Both the position numbers and the translations under genes were made by a program. From Pseudorasbora parva (Eukaryota > Chordata > Actinopteri > Cypriniformes > Gobionidae), in the NCBI RefSeq assembly GCF_024679245.1, contig NC_090178.1:22045703-22109702 (forward strand): a stretch of 64,000 nucleotides of DNA, read 5' to 3'. Position 1 is the stretch's first letter. Each line of letters begins with the position of its first letter. A model generated the notes under the pieces. That model saw only the letters and a list, made by a program, of their open reading frames with translations. It was not told where the DNA came from and searched no databases. Positions 44,830 to 57,560 of this stretch are shown here, piece by piece.

Positions 44830-47800
44830 TCATTTCTTAGTTCTGTTCTGACTGCTTTGACTGCCAGCACTGGGTGGGCGTAGATGGTATGAATATTGCT
44901 TTGCCTGACTTAAAGAATCCACCAGGCTCACACAGTCGATGGCGCTCACTGTGGATAAATAAAGCACACACGTATGCTATAGGTCAAACATTTGGAATAA
45001 TTCAGATTTTTCACAAGTCTCAGGTCAATTCAAAACCAATGCAGACAATCACCAGATTACAGTGTCACTTCTCAGACAGACCATGACTTGACAAACACAG
45101 AAAACCTTTAAACAACAACATGAAACATGTCCAAAATTGTTTTATTTTGTTTAAATATAATAATTTTTCATTTAGTACTGCCCTTTGAAAGCTGTTTTCC
45201 CAGAGGAAAAAATAAGTACACTTTACCTTAATATGCAAATTCCAAAAAGTTTTCACCCCCATTTTAGTATAAATTCAGCCTTTTCTCTTTTTTTGGGCTA
45301 TATATAAACATATTTTATGTAAAATATCTCAATCAGGACTGTACTAGATAAAATAAAAAATAACATTTTGCATGATCCCTCTTATTTTGTTAAACTTATT
45401 CTCATTTTCACAGATTCTGCAAGGGGTATATAAACTTTTGAGCACAACTGTACATTAAAAACAGTAATATTGTGAATTATTGGAACTAAAAAAAAATTAT
45501 ATATGAATATATTTTAAAATGTAATTTATTCCTGTGATGGCAAAGCTGCATTCTCAGCATCATTACTCCAGTCTTCAGTGTCACATAATCCTTCAGAAAT
45601 CATTCTAACATGTTGATTTGCTGCTCAGTTATTACCAATTATTATTATTGGGGTTCTATTTATAATATAATATAAGTATATGTAACACTATATAATGTTG
45701 CCTTTTATTATCAATGGTGAAAACTGCTTTATGCTGCTTACTGATTTTGTGGAAACCGTTATTTATTCTTCTAATTTGTTAATTTAAAGCAGTTACATTA
45801 TTAAAGGATTAAAATAGATTGAAGGAAATAAAGAAAAAGAAATAAGAATGGTTAAAGTTCCAGCTCTATTGTAGTTATGAAGTAGGCTAAACTATTTGCA
45901 AATAGTTGTACATGTATATACATGTTTTTTGTTTAGTTTTTTTAAATATGCACACTCATATTTTCGTCTATCTAATACGTAACAATTTAAAACGTTTCTT
46001 GTCATCGTATTCAGTTATGATTTACAAAGATAATGTCGTATTTTCAAATAAAAATGTGAAATTTCATTAAAAAATGTCAAGTATTTTGTATCATATTACT
46101 GTTGGACGCTGAACATTTTTAACGTAGTGTTAAATATTAAATGTTTATCTACTTATATCTTATTGTCCCCTCAGTGTCTATGGTGATTAGGGCCCTGGTT
46201 TACACAACAATATTAAGCAATATAACAATAATCAGAAATGTTTTTTGAGCTCCAAATCAGCATTAGAATGATTTCTGAAGGATCACGTGACAATGAAGAC
46301 TGGAATAATGATGCTGAAAATGTACACCACCAAAGGACACAAGCAGTGATTATAAACCCCAGTAGCTACTTACACTGTTTGTTTGTTTTGAGTGACAGAT
46401 CCAGCAGCACTTGGCTTTGGCTCTGTGGTTTAAGCACTGCAGCCCGCAGAGAGTGCCCTCTTTTGGACGGGGCGCCACCTAGACCAAATATAACAGCAGT
46501 GTTTATTGCTTTGGATGTGGTCACATGCACATTTTTTTTGCTTGAATGGATCAATATCTCTACATTGACATCACGACTGATACTAAAGCTGTTAAAATAA
46601 CAAGATCTGGAGCGTTTGGTATCAAACGTGCAGGTGTGTGTGAGCGTGTTTCCATCTGGCAGGTCGAGGGGAGGGAGGTCTGCGTTTGTGAGCGAGAGGA
46701 GACAGCTCGACATTCCGTCTGACAGCAATGAACTTTTCAAAGCACTGTGACTGTCAGGGAGGAGCGAGGAGGGGAACAAGTGTCTGTGTGTGTACGTGTA
46801 CGCGTGTGTTTGAGAATGAGAGCGTCTCTGGCCTGCTCAGCCATCATCACCTGTTCATGTCTGCTGAAGGTCAGTTGCGTTAACTGGGTCGAAACTCCAC
46901 CTTATCAACTGATATGAAAGGAGGGGTGACGATGTGTGCGTGTGTGTTGGAACGTCACATAAAACATAACACCCCTCTGTAATAATCTTATTAGTGATGC
47001 TTGGCCTACTTTTAAACTGAACTTGTATCTTACATTTGTGCTACCGACAGGAATCAGAACTCAAATCATGTGGCTAGTTAGGGAAAGGTATCCTATTACA
47101 TTTATAAGCGATCAGATATACAGTCTTGTTCAAAATAATAGCAGTACAATGTGACTAACCAGAATAATCAAGGTTTTTAGTATATTTTTTATTGCTACGT
47201 GGCAAACAAGTTACCAGTAGGTTCAGTAGATTGTCAGAAAACAAACAAGACCCAGCATTCATGATATGCACGCTCTTAAGGCTGTGCAATTGGGCAATTA
47301 GTTGAATTAGTTGAAAGGGGTGTGTTCAAAAAAATAGCAGTGTCTACCTTTGACTGTACAAACTCAAAACTATTTTGTACAAACATTTTTTTTTTTCTGG
47401 GATTTAGCAATCCTGTGAATCACTAAACTAATAATTAGTTGTATGACCACAGTTTTTTAAAACTGCTTGACATCTGTGTGGCATGGAGTCAACCAACTTG
47501 TGGCACCTCTCAGCTGTTATTCCACTCCATGATTCTTTAACAACATTCCACAATTCATTCACATTTCTTGGTTTTGCTTCAGAAACAGCATTTTTGATAT
47601 CACCCCACAAGTTCTCAATTGGATTAAGGTCTGGAGATTGGGCTGGCCACTCCATAACATTCATTTTGTTGGTTTGGAACCAAGACTTTGCCCGTTTACT
47701 AGTGTGTTTTGGGTCATTGTCTTGTTGAAACAACCGTTCCAAGGGCATGTCCTCTTCAGCATAGGGCAACATGACCTCTTCAAGTATTTTAACATTTGCA

Positions 47801-50800
47801 AACTGATCCATGATCCCTGGTATGCGATAAATAGGCCCAACACCATAGTAGGAGAAACATGCCCATATCATGATGCTTGCACCTCCATGCTTCACTGTCT
47901 TCACTGTGTACTGTGGCTTGAATTCAGAGTTTGGGGGTCGACTCACAAACTGCCTGTGGCCCTTGGACCCAAAAAGAACAATTTTACTCTCATCAGTCCA
48001 CAAAATGTTCCTCCATTTCTCTTTAGGCCAGTTGATGTGTTCTTTAGGAAATTGTAACCTCTTCTGCACATGCCTTTTTTTTAACAGAGGGACTTTGCGG
48101 GGGATTCTTGAAAATAGATTAGCTTCACACAGACGTCTTCTAACTGTCACAGTACTTACAGGTAACTCCAGACTGTCTTTGATCATCCTGGAGGTGATCA
48201 TTGGCTGAGCCTTTGCCATTCTGGTTATTCTTCTATCCATTTTGATGGTTGTCTTCCGTTTTCTTCCACGTCTCTCTGGTTTTGCTCTCCATTTTAAGGC
48301 ATTGGAGATCATTTTAGCTGAACAGCCTATCATTTTTTGCACCTCTTTATAGGTTTTCCCCTCTCTAATCAACTTTTTAATCAAAGTACGCTGTTCTTCT
48401 GAACAATGTCTTGAACGACCCATTTTCCTCAGCTTTCAAATGCATGCTCAACAAGTGTTGGCTTCATCCTTAAATAGGGGCCACCTGATTCACACCTGTT
48501 TCTTCACAAAATTGATGACCTCAGTGATTGAATGCCACACTGCTATTTTTTTGAACACACCCCTTTCAACTAATTCAACTAATTGCCCAATTGCACAGCC
48601 TTAAGAGCGTGCATATCATGAATGCTGGGTCTTGTTTGTTTTCTGAGAATCTACTGAACCTACTGGTAACTTGTTTGCCACGTAGCAATAAAAAAATATA
48701 CGAAAAACCTTGATTATTCTGGTTAGTCACATTGTACTGCTATTATTTTGAACAAGACTGTATGAATAAAAATAAATACTAAATTATAATAAATTAATTT
48801 AAAAAAAATTGCATCAGATATTTGTTTTAAAACACACACACACACATATATATATATATTACATTATCGTTCAAAAGTTTGGGGTTTATCTTATGCTCAC
48901 CAAGACTAATTTATTTAATCAAAAATGCAGTATAGCAGCAATACTTTGAAATATTATTACAATTCAAAATACATTTTAAGAATATTTTAATATATTTTAA
49001 ATGGTCACATTAATTTTTTGAAATCATTATAATATGCTGATTTGGTGCTCAAGAAACATTTATTATCAATGTTAAAAACCCTAATGTAAAAAGAACAGCA
49101 TTTATTTGAAATAAAATCTTTCATAACAATATGAATGTCTTTACTGTCACTTTTGATCAAATTAATGCATCCTTGCTGAATAAAAGTATTAATTCATTTA
49201 AAAAAAATGTTTTGAACGATATTGTATAATGTTGCAAAAGCTATATTTCAGATAAATGCTTTTTTTTTTGGAACTTCCTATTCATTAAAGTATCCCCCGA
49301 ACAATTACACAACTGTTTTCAACACTAATAATAATCAAATTCAAATAAAATCAGCATATTAGAATGATTTCTGAAGGATCATGTGTAACTGAATACTGGA
49401 GTAATGATGTTAAAAAAATCACCTTTGCCATCAGAAGAATAAATTATATTTTAAAATATATTAAAATAGACAACAATTATTTTAAATTGCAATAATATTT
49501 CAAAATATTTTTTTCTGTATTTTGTTTTAAATAATAAAATAAAAATAAAAATAAATAAATAAATAAATAACTTACCGAAACTTTGAAAATAATAAATTAA
49601 TAAAATAATAAATATATTATTTATTTATTAAGTTTGGGTAAGTTTTTGTATGTTTTTTAAAGAAGTCTCTTATGCTCACCAGAGCTGCTTTATATACACA
49701 CTATATTGCAAAAAGTTTTGGGATGCCTGCCTTTACATGCATGTGAACTTTAATGACATCCCATTCTTGACCGTAATGTTTAATATGGAGTTGGCCAACC
49801 CTTTGCAGCTATAACAGCTTCAATTATTTTGGTTTAGGAGTGTGTTTATGGGAATTTTTGACCATTCTTCTAGAAGCACATTTGTGAGGTCAGGCACTGA
49901 TGTTGTATGAGAAGGCCCAGCTTGGGGTGTCCACTCTTATTCATCCCAAAGGTGTTCCATCAGGCCAGTCAAGTTCATCAATACCAAAAACAAACTCATT
50001 GGAACAGGATGGGACCATTCCCAAACTGTTCCCACAAAATTGGGAGTATGAAATTGTCTAAAATATCTTGATTTGCTGAATCATTAAGAGTTCCTTTCAC
50101 TGGAACTAAGGGCTCAAGCCCAACCTCTGAAAAACAACCCCACACCATAACCCCCCTCCACCAAACTTTACACTTGACACAATGCAGTCAGGCAAGTACT
50201 GTTCTCCTGGCAACGGGCAAACCCAGACTCATCCATCTGATTTCCAGACAGAGAAGCGGAATTTGTCACTCCAGAGAACACGTCTCCATTGCTCTAGAGT
50301 CCAGTGGTGGCATGCTTTACAACGCTTTGCATTGCACTTGGTGATGAAAGGCTTGAGTGCAGCTGCTCAGCCATGGAAACCCATTCCATGAAGCTCTCTA
50401 CGTACTGTTCTTGAGCTAATCTGAAGGCCCTACAAAGTTTGGAGGTCTCTAGCTATTCACTCTGCAAAAAGTTGGTGACTTCTGAGCACTGTGCACCTCA
50501 GCATGTGCTGACCCCGCTCTGTGATGCTGACTTGCTGTTGTTCTCAGTTGCTTCCACTTTGTTATAAAACCACAAACAGTTGACCGTAGAATATTTAATA
50601 GTAAGGTAATTTCAAAATGCAAATTAGGGCTGGGAAAACATACACATTTCTGCAATTAACACAAACTCTTTAATGTGTAATGTCTTACTTAACATGACTA
50701 ATCATGATTAAAAATCATGATTTTCATCCTTGTCAACAGTTCTAGAATTAGAACACTCACCATAGATATTTTGCAGCACAGAGCTCTTTTTCCCTGCATT

Positions 50801-51183
50801 CCTGGTAGAAGCAGCTTGAACTTCAGAAGTTGTATAGTGGTTGTGGTCATCATGAGTGATAGGCCACTCCCATAATAGCTGAATCAACAGGGCTGTGATT
50901 TCAGCAGATTCCTCCCCTTTCACAGTCCTGCACAGGACCTTACGAAGACGACCCCGAATACAAGACCTGAATGGAAAAACAGGTTAAGCTTTCACAAGCA
51001 CATAAGCACCAGCAAATGCAGCGACAGCATATTAAAGATGTAGAATCAAATGAGCAAACCACATTACGGTTCATTAAAAGGACTTCAAGAAAGAATGTGC
51101 ATATACCTTCTTTGTACTCTGAATCCCATTATTTTAGTGAACCTATTAAAAGACAGTGCACTCATGGGCCTGCATTACACTCC

Positions 51184-51246
<63 letters not shown>

Positions 51247-54200
51247 TAGGAGGCATATTCTGGTGACCTCCCCTCGGAGGTGTTGATGTGCTGGTGGGCA
51301 CAAAGCCATGCCACAACACAAACGAGGAACATGTGGGCAACATATGAGCAGACACAGACCAAATCTGCACTTTTCTTGCATTTTCTGTGCTGATTTGGAG
51401 GGAAAATGTATGCAATCATGTATGCAAAGTTTGGAACTTAACATTAATTTATCATGTTTTGAACTTAATTTATTGTCCATTTAACTGTAAATAAATAAAT
51501 AGATCAATCTGAACACAATTTTACGTTGTTTTTATATCCAAAAGAAGACACACAGTAGCTATGTTTATATGCATCCAAATAATCAGTTTATAATCATATT
51601 GATGGCTCAATTGGACTGAAAAGCCTTCATGTAAAAGCCTTAATCGATCCAACAGGAAAAAATGATTTCATAAAGATTCATAAAGACCTTGTGCACATGC
51701 TCAGTGCCATGATAGCCTGGTCCTACCAGACTCTCCTACATTTCATTTGTATAGAGAGTCTGGCCACTCTCCATTGACAAGCGTTGAATTCCTTGAAGGC
51801 GGTTACTCTGCTGATGTTTAAAACGATTGGGTTCGCCATAACCAATCGCTAACGTTTGGTCGTGACGCATGTCATCTCAAACATCAGCACGACATCAATG
51901 TCATCGTTCTCAGCCACACCCTCTGTTCGCTGATTGGACCGGTTAAAATTTGACCAGAGAAAACCTGAGAATATGCCGCAATCCCAGGCGGAGCACTGAA
52001 GGAAAATGAAAATTGAGCGGAAGTACCTAGGAGGACGGAGCCAGTCTAGTTCCATGATGCACGCTTACACATTTTACATCATACAAACGTGCATGTTTAT
52101 TCACGTCTCATGCCTTATAAACTGTCCAGTGGCCATATTTACTAAATATTTGCTATATTTTCTATGTCATCAAGGAAAAATCAACAATAATACTCACAGT
52201 AGCTCTGGTGACAACAATCACAATGACTTTCGGTTCTGAACGCGCCAACTGGAGATTAACTTTTGTTTGGGATACATGTAATGCACATGTAAACAAATGT
52301 GTAAATGGGATTGCAACGCTTAGGGTTCATATAAACAGAACTTTCTGATAACAAAATGGATTGGATTCATTCCGATTACTAGAAAAACATGAAAAATGTG
52401 AATATGCCTAGTTTAGGAGACTGTAGTCTCCTAAACTAGGCATATTCACTCAAACATTTTTGTCTAATGACTGTCTGACTGTTTCCCTGGAAAGTATACT
52501 TTCCAGGGAAACAGTCAGACACAGCCATTAGACAAAAATGTTTGAGTGAAAAATAGTGTTATTGGCCAATCAGAATCAAGTATTTAATGTAGTAGAGACG
52601 TAGTAGAAGCAAAAAACATCAGTACCTCCTCCATGCTCTCTGTATCACAACGGCCGCCCGGTTTTTACCACGAATGCCGTCTCTCTTCTTTTCCTTCTCT
52701 TTGTCCTGTGTTTTTTTTCTTGCTCTGCTCATCAATCTCTCTTTGTCCAACTCCATCCCTGTACATTTCTGTTTCTCTCTGCCAGTCTGTTTATCTCCCT
52801 CAGTCCTTGATCTTTTATCCTTTTCTCTGTCCATCTCTCTTTCTGCCCGTTTCTCTTTTTGTCGTGTGACAGAGGTTTTTTCTGAAGTGGAGTTGGAGAC
52901 ATTATATTGCTGGATTCCAGTAAATTTGTGATCTGATGCTGGCTTGTTCCCCTTGGACGGTGATCTATAAACGCCGTCTGTCGGTGCCTCGGTGGAACGC
53001 AGTGTAACCTGGGTCACTGGTTTTGAGTGGGAAGCTATAGTCCTGGGTCTGGTGTGTGTGGCTGGTTTGGGGGTTGTGGTGGTCTCCATGTGGCCTGGTG
53101 CTACATTGGACCCTGTGTGGACTGGTTTGGCGCTGCCTGGTCGACTGGACCCAGCAGGGGATCGGCGCTCATATGTGGATTCACATTCCACTGATACACA
53201 TGCGTTTGGGCCACACGTCTCCATCACACACACCTCCTCTGCACTGCCTGAACACTTCTTGGTACTCAGATGGGTCACTGTGAGGCCAGAGGTCACGGGG
53301 GGGAGAGAAGCGTCAGGTGTTTCGGCCGCTCTCGTTCTGCGCTCTGACAGAGAAACAAAGCAATTTGTTAGAGATGACAGTGCAATAACATATGGTGGCA
53401 CAACAGAAGATTATTCATTCTTATTATGGCCCTGCTGAATGCTTGATTCTGATTGGTAGACTATGGAAGCTTGTTTCCACCCCAGAATGCAAAAATAAAA
53501 AAGGTAACTGCATCTTTTTATCTCACAATTCTGACTTTATACCTCACAATTCTGACTTTATACCTCACAATTCTCACTTTATAACTCACAATTCTGACTT
53601 TATACCTCACAATTCTGACTTTATATCTCACAATTCTGACTTTATACCTCACAATTCTGACTTTATATCTCACAATTCTGACTTTATACCTCACAATTCT
53701 GACTTTATAACTCACAATTCTGACTTTATAACTCACAATTCTGACTTTATAACTCACAATTCTGACTTCATACCTCACAATTCTGACTTTATACCTCACA
53801 ATTCTGACTTTATATCTCACAATTCTGACTTTATAACTCACAATTCTGACTTTATACCTCACAATTCTGACTTTATACCTTACAATTCTGACTTTATATC
53901 TCACAATTCTGACTTTATACCTCACAATTCTGACTTTATAACTCACAATTCTGACTTTATAACTCACAATTCTGACTTTATACCTCACAATTCTGACTTT
54001 ATACCTCACAATTCTGACTTTATATCTCACAATTCTGACTTTATACCTCACAATTCTGACTTTATACCTCACAATTCTGACTTTATACCTCACAATTCTG
54101 ACTTTATACCTCACAATTCTGACTTTATTATCACAATTCTGACTTTATATCTCACAATTCTGACTTTATACCTCACAATTCTGACTTTATATCTCACAAT

Positions 54201-57200
54201 TCTGACTTTATACCTCACAATTCTGACTTTATATCTCACAATTCTGACTTTATATCTCACAATTCTGACTTTATACCTCACAATTCTGACTTTATACCTC
54301 ACAATTCTGACTTTATACCTCACAATTCTGACTTTATATCTCACAATTCTGACTTTATACCTCACAATTCTGACTTTATACCTCACAATTCTGACTTTAT
54401 ACCTCACAATTCTGACTTTATATCTCACAATTCTAACTTTATACCTCACAATTCTGACTTTATACCTCACAATTCTGACTTTATATCTCACAATTCTGAC
54501 TTCATACCTCACAATTCTGACTTTATATCTCACAATTCTAACTTTATACCTCACAATTCTGACTTTATACCTCACAATTCTGACTTTATAACTCACAATT
54601 CTGACTTTATAACTCACAATTCTGACTTTATACCTCACAATTCTGACTTTATATCTCACAATTCTGACTTTATACCTCACAATTCTGACTTTATATCTCA
54701 CAATTCTAACTTTATAACTCACAATTCTGACTTTATACCTCACAATTCTGACTTTATATCTCACAATTCTGACTTTATATCTCACAATTCTGACTTTATA
54801 CCTCACAATTCTGACTTTATACCTCACAATTCTGACTTTATACCTCACAATTCTGACTTTATATCTCACAATTCTGACTTTATACCTCACAATTCTGACT
54901 TTATATCTCACAATTCTGACTTTATACCTCACAATTCTGACTTTATACCTCACAATTCTGACTTTATACCTCACAATTCTGACTTTATACCTCACAATTC
55001 TGACTTTATACCTCACAATTCTGACTTTATATCTCACAATTCTGACTTTATACCTCACAATTCTGACTTTATACCTCACAATTCTGACTTTATACCTCAC
55101 AATTCTGACTTTATATCTCACAATTCTGACTTTATACCTAACAATTCTGACTTCATACCTCACAATTCTGACTTTATACCTCACAATTCTGACTTTATAC
55201 CTCACAATTCTGACTTTATATCTCACAATTCTGAATTTATACCTCACAATTCTGACTTTATACCTCACAATTCTGACTTTATACCTCACAATTCTGACTT
55301 TATACCACACAATTCTGACTTTATACCTCACAATTCTGACTTTAAATCTCACAATTCTGACTTTATATCTCACAATTCTGACTTTATACCACACAATTCT
55401 GACTTTATACCTCACAATTCTGACTTTATATCTCACAATTCTGACTTTATACCTCACAATTCTGACTTTATATCTCACAATTCTGAATTTATACCTCACA
55501 ATTCTGACTTTATACCTCACAATTCTGACTTTATACCACACAATTCTGACTTTATACCTCACAATTCTGACTTTAAACCTCACAATTCTGACTTTATACC
55601 TCACAATTCTGACTTTATACCTCACAATTCTGACTTTATATCTCACAATTCTGACTTTATATCTCACAATTCTGACATTATATCTCAATTCTGACTTTAT
55701 ATCTCACAATTCTGACTTTATATCTCACAATTCTGACTTTATACCTCACAATTTGCAGATTGCACATTTATAAAACATTGTAAACGATAATTGAGGCTTT
55801 TTATCTCACAATTGTGGGTTTATATCTCACAATTCTGACCTAATAAGCAAATTCTGACTTTATAATTTCCAATTGCAAGTTTAAAAAACATATAAAAAAC
55901 AATTGAATTGCAAGATGTAAATTCACAATTGTGAGATAAAAGTAAATTAAAATATATAGCTGCCTTTCATATTTTAGGATGGAGATATTTAATTTAATTA
56001 GACAATTTTTATTATTAAGAATTTTATATCAATATTACAGTATTTTTATTATTGGTCATTTATTGGTTAGTAGCCATAACATGAAAATAATTATCAGCTT
56101 ATTGGCATCAGCCAGAATGAAAAAATGTGTTTTAATAAAATGTATTGACAAAATAATGTGCACTCAAGGTCAGCATTCCTTTTCATCATGCCTTCCTTTT
56201 TATTCATAAACTAAACTCACCAGTTCTATGTTGTTTCTCTCTCCTGCTCTGTGAATGAATGTTCTGAGCACCGGGGGACTTTTTGTGTTTGTGTCCTTTT
56301 ACCGGCGCTGGATCTTTAACCCTCTGCTCCGTTTCATCCAGTGAAAGTTTTTCCACTCCAACTGCAGCCATTGAGATGTGCTGCTTCTGATCCGCCTCAG
56401 CCAATGAGAGCTGCTGCTTTGCCTCACGTCTGCGTTCCTCCTCCCTCTTCCTAGATAAACCAAAAAACACACAACACACATTCATTGACTTGACACATAC
56501 TTATCCTGTTGATGATGACTGTCCTGGATCATTTACTTAATGTTTGTTGTGGCTGTGAGTGCTAGGTCAAATATCTTGATAAGGTTATGATTAAGAATAT
56601 TCTAATACACTTAAACTACAGATTTAAAGTTTGGGATCAAAAAGATTTATTTTTTAAAAGAAATACTTTATTCAGCAAGGATGCATTAAAGTGCGTCAAA
56701 AGTGACAGTAAGACATTTACATTGTTAAAAATATCCTATTTCAAATAATAATGTTCTCTTGAACTTACAATTCATCCAATATCCTGAAAACATTTATCAC
56801 TTTTTTTTTTTAGAAAAATATTAATCCACAGAAATGTTTCAACATGATAATATTAATAACTATTTCTTGCAGAGGAAAACAGCATATTAGAACGATTTCT
56901 GAAAGGTCATGTGACTTGAGTAATGATGCTGAAACTTCAGCTTGGCATCACAGGGAATTTTTTTATCAAATACATACAGCCTTGGTGAGCATAAGAGACT
57001 TGTTTAAAAATAAAAAAAATAAAACATGAAAAAAACCTTACCGACCACAAACCTTTGCGTACCTATTTTCATAAAAGTTAACCTATGGTTTTTAGAGTCC
57101 GAAAAATTAAGAATATTTCATCTGCTTTTTGTTCTAATTATTGCTTGGTACAGTAATATCTCTTTCAGGTCAATATCTGAGTTTAGCAAGGCACCATTAC

Positions 57201-57505
57201 ACATCGCTTCATGGTTTTTAACACCTTTCCCTAGCAGAAAACAAAAAAGAATGAGTAGATGGATAGACTGCAGGCAGAATAACACAGATAAAAGACAGAA
57301 GGTTAGAGATGGACTACGCAAATACGTTTAGAGGCAATGCAAAGAATGTATGTTAATGTGGGTATGCAGAGTCTAGAAAAGAGAGAACATATTCCAAGCT
57401 GTGTATGTGTGTATTCATTCTTCCTCAGAGCTGACAGACTCTAAATGTCAAGCTGTTGAGCAGCTGAGTGTTGCCCAATTAACAGAAAAGCAGGGAGGAT
57501 GAGTG

Positions 57506-57560
<55 letters not shown>

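Noticed and set aside
46366..46779. Minus-strand frame with '[20 protein letters not shown]' as the missing invs tail exon
   Set aside because: No acceptor in front of it gives the phase required by the exon ending at 50761; the phase that fits meets a stop after four codons. The 44948-44830 exon fits instead.
52619..53401. A stand-alone 260-aa minus-strand gene
   Set aside because: It is the large invs exon 53343-52626 extended into intron at both ends; splice sites and phase tie it to its neighbours.
54111..55688. A 525-codon open frame on the minus strand, and similar frames on the plus strand (53392-54591)
   Set aside because: These frames arise because the 21-bp minisatellite unit is a multiple of three and lacks stops; the 'proteins' are seven-residue repeats in several frames at once.
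53518..55755. A CRISPR-like array of regularly spaced repeats
   Set aside because: Units are directly contiguous with no unique spacers, and the genome is eukaryotic; it is a minisatellite.
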